A stretch of 64,000 nt of DNA from Nansenia antarctica (GCA_963989245.1 OZ022349.1:31136693-31200692), one strand, 5' to 3'. Counted from the first letter of the stretch, positions 21,152 to 31,944 are shown. Notes: generated by a model from the sequence alone, not told the origin. Numbers and translations: made by a program.

Positions 21152-22397
21152 TCATTCTTCATGGTAAGCAACAAAGCAGTTACGGTCAGCGTTCATGCAG
21201 AGGTGGACCTTGCAGACCCTGCAGATCACATTTGACCTCAGAATGTTCCCTTTCTTGCTGCAGTACTTGCAGGTCTGGCGTTGGGCATGTACAGGGTCAT
21301 GGAAGAGACACATATCAAACCGCACAGCCTCATCTGGGGTGTGACTGCGGTGTCCCCGGACAGGCTTTGGGACAACAGCAACGTGACTGCGGTGTCGCCA
21401 GGACAGAGACGGTCTGGCTGGTGACACCCATGGCTTGTTGTTGAGGTGTCATGGGCACACCGTGGGCCTCCAGCGTAGTCTGGCCCTGGTAGAGCACCAT
21501 GTCATGTACAAAACCATCCTCAGAGGCCCTGGCAAATAATTTAAAACCCCACTTGTCTGGCTTGGACTTGATATACTGCCTCAGGTTTCCGACTGTCTTT
21601 CCTTTGTAAGCAACCATCACCTCATCCACCGATTGTTTGGGTGTCTGCGGCTCACGCCTGAATGCAATGTTGAGGAAATCAAACAATGGCCGTATCTTGA
21701 AGAAGCGGTCGATGGTGCCAGGGAGCTCGGTGTTGTCATTGAAATGGACAACTCTTTTCAGCAGCCTGAACCTCTTGGATGACATCAGGTCGACAACTTG
21801 AGGGACCCTGGTCTCCATGGCCCAGTAATCTTCCACAGCTGAGAGCTCAGCAATCCCCATATAGATGAGGATGGCCAGAAAGGTCATTATTTCATCCTCA
21901 TTGGTGGTGAAGGTGGTGTTGATATCCTTTTGAGAGGTGTACAGGTTGGTTTGGTATGTGATATGACTAATGACTTCAGGGCTAAAGTACCTCGTGAAGT
22001 ATTGAAAAGGGGTTTCAATGTGGTCCGGGGGGTTGTGCTGGTATTCAGGCAGGGCTGCGTTGTCCAGGTCAACTTTGTGCCAGGTGGTTGGCCTGGCTGC
22101 TGACTTCCTGGGTTTGGTGGGCCTCTTGGCTTGTGGTGCTGGCTGCTCGTCATCATCGTCATCATCGTCATCATTGTCCTGGAACACCTCCACTGCAGGC
22201 TGCATGCGCTTCCTCTTGGCTCTTCCAAGGCCCGTGTCACTTGGGCCTGGAAGGTCATGGTTGTGGGTGGGCAGAACAAAGTCAGGGTCTGCCACATCTG
22301 CCACATCTTCCTCCTCGTCCTCTTCATCACTGATGGCAGGGTGGGCTGGCACAATAACCCTCCTCTTGCCATAAAACATCTTGGAAGAAATCCTCAT
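21152..22397 (-). pseudogene. piggyBac transposase (PGBD4-like), catalytic core deleted
   Basis: The first part (22397 to about 21436) starts MRISSKMFYGKRRVIVPAHP, has a run of nine aspartates, then the piggyBac N-terminal/DDBD region with FQYFTRYFSPEVISHITYQT, KRFRLLKRVVHFND and KSKPDKWGFKLF, ending TTLEAHGVPMTPQQQAMG. The second part (21427-21152, another frame) is the C-terminus: PKPVRGHRSHTPDEAVRFD and a cysteine-rich finger CKYCSKKG...CRVCKVHLCMNADRNC. Between them the segment that should start FADNFFTS and carry the three catalytic aspartates is gone, so it cannot cut DNA. A splice acceptor (aatttttag) sits just before the start, and a donor at about 22941 (accatg|gtaagt) suggests a 5' exon near 22.95-23.15 kb. 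The flanking TTAA pair was not found. Confidence 0.85.
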
Positions 22398-23589
22398 GTG
22401 CTAAAAATTAAACAATAAAACATAAAACAACTGTTATAAGGTCATAAAACTGACAAAATAGATCAAATAGAATGTCATTCACTATTTATATGTAGACAAC
22501 TACCAGACATCAAATACAAATAAGACTAAAGTGACACAAACATAACATATAACATATAACACAACCTACAAAGCTACACAATACAAAACTACAGCTGTAC
22601 TAACTAAACCAACACAAAACAACTCTCAAGTTATAGTGTTTTACAAACCTTTGGCAACATTATAACATAATAATAACAATAATAATACATCAGGTAAATA
22701 TCACACAGTTCCACTTTCACTTTTTGACCCCTTCGAGTGAGCGCGTTTGTTTGCAAGTTTAACACACGGACATTCTATGCTAACGCTAGGTGCTACATGG
22801 ATAGGGCGAATGACTAATAATAGTGCCTTCTTTTTTCATGCCATAATTTCACTAATTTCACTATGTCCTCCGCAAACAACACACATGTCATAATTTAACA
22901 CAACTATTCAAACATAGAATGTGTGAGTTTTGTCAACTTACCATGGTTACTTTCGAAGTTTCACCGTTCTTTGTGAACCGAACGGAGACGAAATGGCTGC
23001 TTTTCAAAAAAAAAAAAAAAAGAGGAGGTTTCAAGATGTCTCAGGCCTCTGCTGATTGGTCAAATGCCATGATGACGCATATGCTGACAAAGAGCATGAT
23101 TCGCTGATTGTCTGGGTGGAAACCATATGCTATTTGACCTCACTGTTACGCGAGTAAGACGCCATTTGTAGTGTGTGTGGAAGTTACCAAAAACGGTTAT
23201 TTGCCCGATAAAGGGTTTTAATCACTTACATTAAGACTAACATTTTTTGAAATATTATGTTTAAATATGCAAATTAGGCATTATCTAATGAAATATGTGC
23301 TAATTTGCATAACATTCAAAATCAGAAATCTGAACATTGGATAAAGCCAGGTTAAAAATTCTTGTTTCATCTTGTTATCATATTAGAGTCAAGGTCCTCT
23401 ATAACATTTTGCCATGTTTTTAGGAGTAAATGTTACATAAATCAGGCTATGAATGATATATTAACAAACCCCTCTATAGCAGACCTCAGAATGTAGATAG
23501 GAATACAACTGGAAAGTTTGGTGTATGTAAGTGCTACTGAAGTGGAGATTTCTGGCTCAGAGTATGAGAAAAAAACTATTTTACCTTGG

Positions 23590-26085
23590 GGATTATCAGC
23601 CCCATTCCTCTGGTGGTAGCGAGTTTCCCATCCATTCCTGAACCTGATGGTACACTCTGAAGCTGTGAAGCATGGCAGACGACCATGTTGGTGGCAAGTT
23701 GCAAGGGTGGATAGCCGTTTTGCTGTCAGTCACTTTAGTATAGAAACTTTTCAGCCCGAGGTCATTGAGAGAATCCATTTCGGCACCTTTGTAGATTAGT
23801 ATTAGTATATTGGTATATTAGTTAATTGCCCTTTCCCCTGCAGCAGCAATTTCTTCCTTGGTAGCAGATTGTTTTTGAAAAATGCTGGCCTGTACTCTGA
23901 ATGAGTCGTTTTCGCTAACCAGACACAGAGATACCCCTTTCCCAACCCCAAAGAGTCTGGATGTTGTATCACAGCCAAGCATGGCATGCGCGAATAAGAT
24001 GTTGTTGCAAACAACCTGTAACTTGATGATCAATATGGACAACTTCTTCTTTGTTCAGTTTGACTGTGGATTTGGAAACCAGTGATTAGGTGCTGAAGGT
24101 GTTCATACCCGGCAAACGGATTTTGTGACTCCAACAATTGAAGTATTTTGATAGTGTCAACGTTGTCTCGTGCCTGTCTTGATGCAGAAAGGTCCTTGTG
24201 CTGTTCACTAGTTTCATAGTTTACCCCTGTCACTTCTTTCATTGCATTGTTGATTTCAGATGTTGCAGGGTTGGAAAGAACCCAGACCAAACGTTGTGTT
24301 TCAGACATACTCCTTCCCTGTGTCAGTCCTCCGGTTGTTTTCATACTTCGCACAAGGGCTTGTTCTATTACAAGGTCGGGGGATAGTCCGGCCCAGTATT
24401 CATTTGATCTACGAACAACTTGCAGACCATCTTCCTGAAATCGTTTGTAAACTTGGGGATATGTGTCTTCTAGTTGGTGCATTTTCTGGAGGTATATGGT
24501 CAATGATTTTACATACAAGTTATGTCCGGAGGCAGCCTTGAATGGCATCATGTCTGTCAGGGTATCAAGGTGCTGATCCCAATTTCCAGTTCTCTTCGAT
24601 CCAATGAATGCACAGACTAGGTCGATCATCTCCATGTACTGTAGCCACAATGCTGCTGCCGGTCATCTACCATGGTTGTCTTCTCTGCCCCCAAACGCTG
24701 AGCTATGATCTGGAGTAGTGCACTTGCATTTGTCCCGGTTGCGGTGGCAGCCATAACACTGTCATACAGATCTGAGGCTTCTGCTTTTTCAGATTCAGAT
24801 TCAGATTCAGATAACGTTTATTGCCATTATGCTTGACACATGTAGGAATTTGCTTTGGCATTTACAGAAGGTGCATTTATGCTTTTTTCACATATACATG
24901 AACAAAACAAGTACAAATACAAATGCAAAGACAGGCAAAAACAGGACAACACAGGACAGACAGTGCATGAATAGTGCTGTATATAAAGTGCAGTGCAGAG
25001 TTATTCAAGGTCCAGTGCATGTTCAGTCCTGGGCAGACTTGGAGGCGGGGGGGAGGGGGAAGCCAGAGTCATTTAGCAGCCTGGCGGCTGAGGGGAAGAA
25101 ACTGAGCCTGTGGCGGGCCTTTAATGTCTTAGGCAGCCGCAACCTTCTTCCAGAGGGAAGCAGGGTGAGGAGGCCGTGGCCGGGGTGGAAGGGGTCTGCC
25201 ATGATCTTCCTTGCCCTCCTCAGAGCCCTGGTGTCATGCAGGGAGTTGAGGGAGGGCAAGGGACAGCCGATCACCCTCTCTGCTGAACGTATCACCCGCT
25301 GCAACTTGGCCTTGTCCTTGGTCGTTGCAGCAGGGAACCAGGTGATGATGGAGTGGGTGAGGATGGACTCTATGATGGCCGTGTAAAACTGGACCATCAT
25401 GGACCTCGGCAGCCTGAATTTCCTCAGCTGCCGGAGGAAGAATATCCTCTTCTGGGCCTTCTTCGTGAGGGCCTCGGTGTTCCGCTCCCACTTGAGGTCC
25501 CGGGAGATGGTCATGCCTAGAAAGCGGCATGACTCCACGGAGGCCACCGGGGTACCTCCCAGCGTGATGCTAGTTCTTCTGGTACTTTGGCATGGTCTGT
25601 GGATTCTCCATCTGGCTGATCAGAAACTGTGTCCTCGCTGTCATCAGCAACGGTACCATCTTGAGTAAACTCTGACACATCCTCTGAGTCCACAGCATAG
25701 TTTGCTTTGTTTGGGACAGGCATTTTGACATGAAAAGTTTTCGCTGCCAGTAGGGTGTTCAGTGCTCCATCAACCAGGAAATGACCTCGTATGGCCCTGG
25801 CAACTGCTTTTCCTTCGAGCATTTTGGGCACCGTATTTGGTGTGTACACTAGGCCCCCAGACTTCTGTACATATGGAACAATGTTAATGCGTCCGACATC
25901 TGTTAGGTCCTTTGTTGTCGACTTGATACGTGGAATGATGGAAGCTTGTTCAATTCTGCGGGTGATGCATACAATAATTCCCATGCCATAGAACGTTCCA
26001 TGGCCATCAATTGTTCAGATATTATGGTCAGCATTATCAGCAACATATTGCATGAAGTGCCCAGGTGTGAATCCATGTACCTCAA
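23590..26085 (-). pseudogene. Decayed gene of the GCDTTS / WAGLS family, function unknown
   Basis: Pieces in gene order: 26085-25563 (KSTTKDLTDVGRINIVPYVQ, GLVYTPNTVPKMLEGKAVAR); then, after a LINE insertion, 24786-24060 (EASDLYDSVMAATATGTNAS, LWLQYMEMIDLVCAFIGSKR, VVRRSNEYWAGLSPDLVIEQ, MKTTGGLTQGRSMSETQRLV); then 24040-23818 (LFAHAMLGCDTTSRLFGVGK); then 23778-23590 (MLHSFRVYHQVQEWMGNSLP). I recognise this as a repeated, uncharacterised gene family of fish, corals and other marine animals. The HAxxGCDTTSxxFGxGK motif resembles the end of PIN/FEN-like nuclease domains there; the core that should precede it is deleted here (at about 24045-24060). A frameshift lies at about 24640-24650. It is probably cargo or the native gene of the CTA element; that link is inference. 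Confidence 0.65.
24787..25562 (-). pseudogene. Rex1-like LINE, C-terminal RT fragment and tail
   Basis: On the minus strand it encodes SVESCRFLGMTISRDLKWER, then IIESILTHSIITWFPAATTK, LPSLNSLHDTRALRRARKIM and LTLLPSGRRLRLPKTLKARH, ending at about 25023. This is the C-terminal tail after the RT domain in CR1/Rex1-type LINEs. The 3' UTR ends with ggcaataaacgttatct and a (GATTCA)n tail at 24787-24812. It is 5' truncated near 25562. It splits the GCDTTS-family gene; cttctg on both sides is a possible 6-bp target duplication. No RT catalytic motif remains. Confidence 0.8.
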
Positions 26086-26394
26086 GTTTCTCAGCTACTG
26101 CAGCACTTCAGCCAAACCCAAGGTGATACAGACTGTCAACTAGACATTTTGATTTTGAGAAATGTCTAACATCTGTGTTTGAACTACTTACCAATGACAG
26201 ACTGGGAGTGGTGTTTTCATTGTGTATTTTTATTGAAATGACATCAATGATGCATCAAGTTGTGTTTACAGTGATATATTGTGGGGGACCAATAATATCA
26301 TTCACAGGATGGGGGTGGGGCGTGACACATGATAAGGAACATTTGTGACGCAAGCCAGTCTAGGGATGAACTAGTCACAGAAAATTAAAGTGAA

Positions 26395-27130
26395 ACTTAT
26401 TGTGTCTACAATATTTGGTTTTCTTTTTTTTTTCTCATAACGCTCAACTTTAAGTTTTAAAGTACCCACTCAATATAGGCCTAATAAAGTTTAACGATCA
26501 CTAAATACTTATAACGTGTGGATTTAATTCACTGTTCTCCTCTGCCTTAGGCTACTGGTAAGGGAGACTTGACTTGTGAACATAAGGCCAATGCACACGG
26601 CGGCGATTTTGTCGCACCGCCGAATTCAATTCCATTGTTTTGAATGAGACAATGCACACGGCGTGCGATGCGATTTTGTTGCACGACAACATTCGATTCT
26701 CCATTCACACCCACACACTTCGGTGGTGTGAATTGAGAATCAAATGTTGTCGTGCGACAAAATCGCACGCCGTGTGCATTGGCCTATACTCTCTTTTTTG
26801 TTCGTGTCAAAAGCAAGGACTGTGATCATCTAATTATGTGTAGTTATGTGTTTTTAGCATGTTGATGTTCTCTCAGCATGTTGTGATGTTATAAAAATGC
26901 AGTTAGATGTTCGTAGCTATGTGCCATTCTTAGCCGCTAGCTGTTAGCAGCGTCTGTTGTGACTTTTCTCCCATTCTGTGTTTGAGGTGTACCAACATTC
27001 AAATACTTGTGTCGTCTTCAATTTCTGTGTATTCCGATTTCAATGTATGACACATCATTTGAAAGCTTACAATCTGTAGCTTCAGAATGTGTAAAAAACT
27101 GAGAGTTTATGTAGGCAACTGATTGATGAA
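26395..27130 (+). repeat. Family B copy B1 (relative of family A)
   Basis: It begins aaagtgaaacttattgtgtc and ends near gtgtaaaaaactgag. It is shared with 31085-31575 on the other strand. The motifs aaagtacccactc, cattcaaatacttgtgtcgtc and catttgaaagcttacaatct have close equivalents in family A, so A and B are subfamilies. A 201-bp MITE sits inside. Confidence 0.65.
26585..26785. mobile_element. 201-bp MITE with long hairpin, ATA on both sides
   Basis: The ends are aggccaatgcacacggcg and its complement; ATA flanks at 26582-26584 and 26786-26788. Long inner arms (about 26650-26705 and 26730-26785) read gcacacggcgtgcgatgcga against its complement. A second aatgcacacggcg box at 26652 suggests a nested copy. 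The antisense ORF across it is a by-product. The superfamily is not assigned. Confidence 0.75.
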
Positions 27131-28004
27131 AACATTGTCTGGCGTCACATTTGGCAAATAAGTGGGTGTTGGGGTAGTTGTACCCCTAATACAGGTATAA
27201 GACTTAAGAATATCCTCTGAAAAAGTGTTTTATTGGAAAGATTGACCCCCAAAACATAGGAAAAGACACCAAATATGTTGGATAGGTATACATAGGCCCT
27301 CCAATATTAACACCATTTTACCCAGATGGCGTCACTCTAAAACATTGTTTAACCTCTTTTGACCTTGAAAAAAGTATGATCCAATAAATTAATCAAGTAA
27401 GACTTTTAATATATGATGCAGGAAGGTATTAGGAACAATAAAAACTATGAAACATTACTATTGCAATTTCTCCTGGGTTGGGCCTTTTTTTTAGTTAGAT
27501 TGACTGGACTACTAGGCCCTGGACAATCTAGACAATTTGGTGGCAGCTACTAGATTGAAATCAAGTGCAACACTGAAACACAACTGTGTACATTTCAAAC
27601 CTGCAAACTGCGACACTTTAAATGAATGTGCAATAACACTATGTGCAATATGACAACCCTAGGGTACATAAGGTTGCAGAGAATAGGAAATGTTAGAATA
27701 GGTATAGCATAGCATAGAGTACAGCACAGTGTGTTATTTGTATAGTATAGTATAGTGGATAGTGTACATAGCCTTTATTTATGTAAACCAGCTCTTTTCC
27801 CTTCTTGTTTTTTAGTGGTTTTTTTCTAGCACCAGGGGAGCCCCCCCTCCCAAATTTCGTTGTTTGGTACCTGTACTATATCAATGACAATAAAGACCAT
27901 TCATTCATTCATTCATTATTTACTTGTGATTATTGTGATGATGGTATTGTTGTGATTATGTACCTTGCTGCAAAGCTAATGTTGAAGAACCACAGTCAAA
28001 GATA

Positions 28005-28050
28005 TGTATTATTGTGTACTGTAAAATAAATTCTGATTCTGATTCAATAC
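28005..28050 (+). repeat. LINE tail with (GATTCT)n
   Basis: The sequence tgtaaaataaattctgattctgattca resembles the gattca-type tail of the Rex1-like LINE at 24.79 kb. Only the extreme 3' end is present. Confidence 0.4.
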
Positions 28051-28462
28051 TTTTTTGTTTCATTAAAATAATAATAGTTACAACAACCATAAAGCCTCCA
28101 TAATGATAAGCTGGCTAATTAGCTTAGGTAATACCTTGCTAGGTAATAATGTAAGCTATACTGTAGCTGTCTGACCCAGTGACTAAACACTGACATATTG
28201 ACAGCTGAGTGGTTGGGGGTGGGGTTAACCAGACATTGTTACCGCCCATTACCTGGCTGTGTGAAGGTGAGAAAAAACATTATCTTCGAAAGGCATTTTC
28301 TCTGCTTAGTGATTTCAGGTGTAGCAACTTTCAAATACTCATGTCGTCTTCAATTTGTTTCCATGTATGATGCATCATTTGAAAGCTTACAATCTGTAGT
28401 TTAAGCACATGTAAAAAACAGAAAAATGATTTCGCCTACAGGTAGCCCTTTTCATTGGCAGT

Positions 28463-28926
28463 TGTCACAAATGCTTCTTGATCTCAATGTTCTGGATACA
28501 GGAAACTGGCCATCAACACCTGGCATACGGCATGGTGAGAAACAGGTAAAGCGACTGTGCAGGCGGTTCAATCTTTGTGAAGCGCAAGCAGTTAATGGTA
28601 TGAGAGGTTTCCTTGAGCACCCAGACAGTGAGCCTGAAAGCCTAAAGCCACTCATACGATGCATGCAGACCATCCCTTGCAGCACTGCCGAATGTGAAAG
28701 GGGCTTCAGTCTCATGAACAATGTATGCACGGACAAGAGATCTACACTGTTGTTGTCCAATGTAAGTCATTTGATGATGATCAGCATCAATGGGCCCCCT
28801 GTAAGACTTTTTGAGCCAAGGAAGTACATCACAACATGGTTGAGAAGCCATCGTTCTGCCACACAAGCAAGGAGGCAATGCAAACCTCAGATGGCCGAGT
28901 ACAAGCATATTTGGAAAGCTTTGTAG
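28463..28926 (+). pseudogene. hAT transposase C-terminus, KIAA1586/ZMYM-like
   Basis: This continues the gene interrupted at 18978. The translation starts SQMLLDLNVLDTGNW and contains RCMQTIPCSTAECERGFSLM, NNVCTDKRSTLLLSNVSHLM and ITTWLRSHRSATQARRQ, the hATC dimerisation domain as in KIAA1586-type proteins, ending at a TAG (28924-28926). If one tgtcacaa copy is removed, the two halves are one base out of frame, a further lesion in the old gene. Confidence 0.8.
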
Positions 28927-28946
28927 ACTACACGGCTGTTTGACTT

Positions 28947-29043
28947 GTAGCAGTTCTTGTAGCAGTTCTTGTGGCAGTTCTTGTAGCAGTTCTTGTGGCA
29001 GTTCTTGTAGCAGTTCTTGTGGCAGTTCTTGTAGCAGTTCTTT
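28947..29043. repeat. 18-bp tandem repeat
   Basis: Units of gcagttcttgtagcagtt, with g/a alternation at one position, lie just after the hAT stop codon in its 3' UTR. Confidence 0.8.
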
Positions 29044-29732
29044 CTTTCTTGCATTTAAGCTGAAAGTACATAGTGATGGTGATTAACACTAAACAGTAGA
29101 AAATCAGTCCACCCCCCTGCTGTAAATGCCATTGGTTGTTAAAGTCTTGTTTTGTTTATAATAAATTGAAATGTTTGTAAACACATAACCAGTCGTTCAG
29201 AATGCTCTCATGTGTAGATGCATACTGTATGCATAAGTGAGTATGGTGGTGCTTATGGGGTGTCGCTACGGGACGGGTGACGCTCCAGGACACGTCGCTC
29301 TGGGACGGGTGAGCATGAAGCTGGGAGGGAAAAATCACAGTATACCCACTAGAAAAAACTAGACTACACCACTGTATGAACTATATACTTCATAACTACA
29401 TTTGTGTAGTTTGACCTATTTCGTACACACATAGTATTGATAGAGCAGTGCTCCGCGGAGCAGGTCGATGTTCATGATCATGTTCATGTCTTGTGAACAG
29501 CGATGGAGATGAGAACGCGAGGGTATTGTTAGGCGAAGGCAGTAAAGGTCAGTTGAGTGTATTGACAGGAAGCTAAGAGTAATCCAAACCTGTGTCGATG
29601 GAGGTTCGACCTCGCAGGGCGGAAGGTCGATCAGCCGTAAATACTGAAACACATCAGAGCTGTCCTGACCTTAGATCATATCTCTGATCCCTGCGAGCCA
29701 CGATCAATATAACTATATATTATCATGAGTGG

Positions 29733-30040
29733 TGGCTGTGGCGCAGGAGGTAGAGGCTGTGGCTCAGGAGGTAGACACTGGTGGAGGTAGAGGCTGTGGC
29801 TCAGGAGGTAGAGCCGGCGTCTAATGATCGCAAGGTCGACGGTTCAGCAGTTTGATCCCCGGCTAGCCACATGTCGAGGTGTCCTTGGGCAAGACACCGA
29901 ACCCCAAATTGCTCCCAATGGGCCGGGCATGGTAGCTTGCCGCCATTGGTGTGTGAATGTTTGTGTGAATGTGTGTGTGAATGGGTGAATGAGAGGCCGT
30001 TGTCAAGCGGCTTTGGAATGAGACGCTATAAGTGCAGTTC
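29733..30040 (+). repeat. tRNA-derived SINE
   Basis: A box-A-like ggctcaggaggtagagc (with an extra upstream repeat of the same box) is followed by a box-B-like ggttcagcagtttgatcccc that carries an insertion relative to GGTTCGATCC. Then comes the conserved fish SINE body: gtgtccttgggcaagacacc, gaaccccaaattgctcccaa, and gtgtgtgaatgggtgaatga. The disrupted B box suggests an inactive copy. Confidence 0.8.
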
Positions 30041-30522
30041 ATCTCTGACCCATGGGACAGTCATGATCAAAATAACGCATGGTGGAGAGAGTGGGAGGGT
30101 GGAGAGATATGTGACAGCATTTCATTAAAAGGTCCTCATGTCGGGAATTGTGAAACCTCGCAATCGAGCCAAACAAGTTTTGTTGTGAAACATTTTTTTC
30201 CCGTTTTTTGGCATAGGACGACGATTGAAGCGATAGAAGATTTTTTTGGGACGCTACCAGGGTCGGAGTGGGACTCATTTTCAGCTCTGGAGTTTCATGC
30301 CTCAGACCGGCCCACTTTAGTTCACAACCGATTACAGTATATTAAAATCATGTAATTACAACCTTGGTATTTTAGTCTGTAATAGCGGACTCACTGTTCT
30401 CTACAGTCTTCTCTACATTTACAGGATGCTATGTCATGGGTTTGCTTCATTGTTCCCACACTGGTACACCAGCTCACCTGTGCCTTCTACTGTGATAGCA
30501 GCAATCCCTTGCTGGACACCAC

Positions 30523-31790
30523 TAGGGTAACCAGGTCCCAACAAACCAAATGTGGGACAAGGAGTATGTTTGTGTGGGACAATGTGGGACACCCTCTCAA
30601 CAGGTCCGGACCGAACTTTAGGTGCCCCTAGTAGCATCCACTTCCCCTGGCCGAGTTGAGAGCTATATCTATCCAATATTTAAAATATATATGCATTTCC
30701 ATTCTGTTTCCTATTCTGTTTGGTTTATTCAGTAGCATCCAATAATAGACTATGCAGATAAAAACTTAACAAATATATAACAAATATATTTTATTTGAAT
30801 GTGAACCTCACAATAAAGTATCTGTATGGAGCAGAAAGTGAAGTCAAAGTGCAGTATCAATTTAGGCTAGTATATTAATAAAGAAAAGTAGCCTGACAGT
30901 GTTAGGCCTGTAGATAATTGAGTATGTAGGCTATCTAGTTAGCTAACTTGCCTCCCATTTGCAACACACATGCATTGACATAGCTGTCAAGGCTAACGCG
31001 CGCACACACTAGACGAAAACATAAAACAACTCTGCACTCATTCAGACAATGACAGTGATAACAGCTGGTTAAGGATAAACCAATTGCCCAAGTAATTTTT
31101 CAGTGTTTTACATAGCCTGAAACTACAGATTGTAAGCTTTCAAATGCTTTTGAAATCGGATTTTTTTTTAGGACGACACAAGTATTTGAATGTTGGTGCA
31201 CCTCAGACAGAGACTGGGAGAAAAATCACTCTGCTGCAGCAACAAACGCTGTTAACAGCTAGCGGCTAACAGTGGTACATCGCTACGAACGTCTAACTAC
31301 GTTTTTATAACATCACACAACATGCTGAGGGAACATGAACATGCTAAAAACACATAAATAGATGAACACAGTCCTTGATTTTGAACACATCCTAAAACAA
31401 AAGTATGTTTACAAGTAAAGTGGTCACTTACCAGTAGCCTACGGCAAACGAGAACAGTGAATCCAATCCACAAATTATTAAGTATTTAGTGATCGTTAAA
31501 CTGTTGGTTGTTATATCGAGTGGGTACTTGATACTAGATATTGTTGACACAATAAGTTTCACTTTACGAGCCCTTTGAGTCAAGGGTGGTTCGCACATGC
31601 AGCCAGCTCCCTATATCCACATGGGGCCGTTGCCATGGGAACATGAATGCTGTTTCCTGATAGGCTGAAGACGTTCCATAGAATCTGGACGTTCTGCTGC
31701 ATGTCAGCGCTTGGTTGCGGCGCTTTGTTGCGGCGCTTAGATGGACACTGGCCCCGTGACCGCGCAAAGGGGGACATCTGGTCACCCTAT
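30523..31790. mobile_element. Possible DNA transposon with TAGGGT(A/G)ACCAG ends
   Basis: Left tagggtaaccagg and right ggtcaccctа-type end (complement tagggtgaccagat) pair as inverted repeats with one mismatch in the first eleven bases. The G-rich boxes ccaaatgtgggac and gggggacatc lie just inside. I could not settle a target duplication. A family B repeat lies inside (31085-31575). No ORF of note. Confidence 0.45.
31085..31575 (-). repeat. Family B copy B2
   Basis: This is the reverse complement of B1 at 26.4-27.1 kb, without the MITE. Shared landmarks are agtaccca-ctcgatat, gatcgttaaac, the gctagcggctaacag block and cattcaaatacttgtgtcgt. Confidence 0.7.
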
Positions 31791-31944
31791 TATGGTATCG
31801 GCCCAGAATGGTACCGGCCCAGCCGCCCAGAACGGTATCGGCTTGCAAGTACTACCATGACTGAAAACCGGCCCAGACCGGCCCAAAACCAGACCGGCCC
31901 ACCGGGAAAACTCCAGATCCTCCCGATTAGCCACCAGGGGGCTG

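Larger units (their letters stand above)
19876..27511. mobile_element. Unclassified DNA transposon, 15-bp TIR and CTA target duplication
   Basis: The left end is TAGTCCAGTCAATCT and the right end its exact complement. CTA flanks both sides (19873-19875 and 27512-27514). The empty site is visible in the related LINE at about 47590, reading ggttctgggccctgg in reverse complement. Past the 15 bp, similarity continues with gaps for roughly 130 bp (gaaattgcaatagtaat, tattaaaagtctta, tttattggatca on both sides). The inside holds a decayed minus-strand GCDTTS-motif gene, a deleted piggyBac gene, a Rex1-like LINE, a MITE and two A/B-family repeats. Confidence 0.75.
19813..27917 (+). mobile_element. 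Rex1/Babar-like LINE 3' fragment, interrupted by the CTA element
   Basis: The LINE sequence is 19813-19875 plus 27515-27917. The first piece matches, in reverse complement, about 47600-47660 (ctgaacacagcaaagaccta). The second carries the same 3' UTR (aatttcgttgtttggtacct, caatgacaataaag) and a (CATT)n tail at 27898-27917. It is 5' truncated. Class assignment to the Rex1/CR1 group rests on the 47.6-48.2 kb relative and is tentative. Confidence 0.75.
18979..28462 (+). mobile_element. Unclassified repeat 'family A' copy A1, itself interrupted
   Basis: It is flanked by the exact 8-bp repeat tgtcacaa (18971-18978 and 28463-28470). Its own sequence is 18979-19812 and 27918-28462; the rest is a Rex1-like LINE and what landed inside that. 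The left part holds gatgtaaacagacacctc and gaagtacccactcg, repeated at 20.36 and 41.75 kb. It also has a possible intron ending ttgtctttcag, followed by atggctgaaaatcag. The right part ends cctacaggtagcccttttca, shared with the short copy at 20.36-20.75 kb. No terminal inverted repeat or protein domain is recognised. Confidence 0.6.
16471..29374 (+). mobile_element. 12.9-kb hAT transposon with stacked insertions
   Basis: The left end is cagtggtgtagtct and the right end its exact complement (agactacaccactg). The 8-bp duplication tatgaact is exact at 16463-16470 and 29375-29382. Its own gene is a four-part transposase remnant (16815-18978 and 28463-28926). The 9.5 kb between 18979 and 28462 is inserted material. 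Confidence 0.9.
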
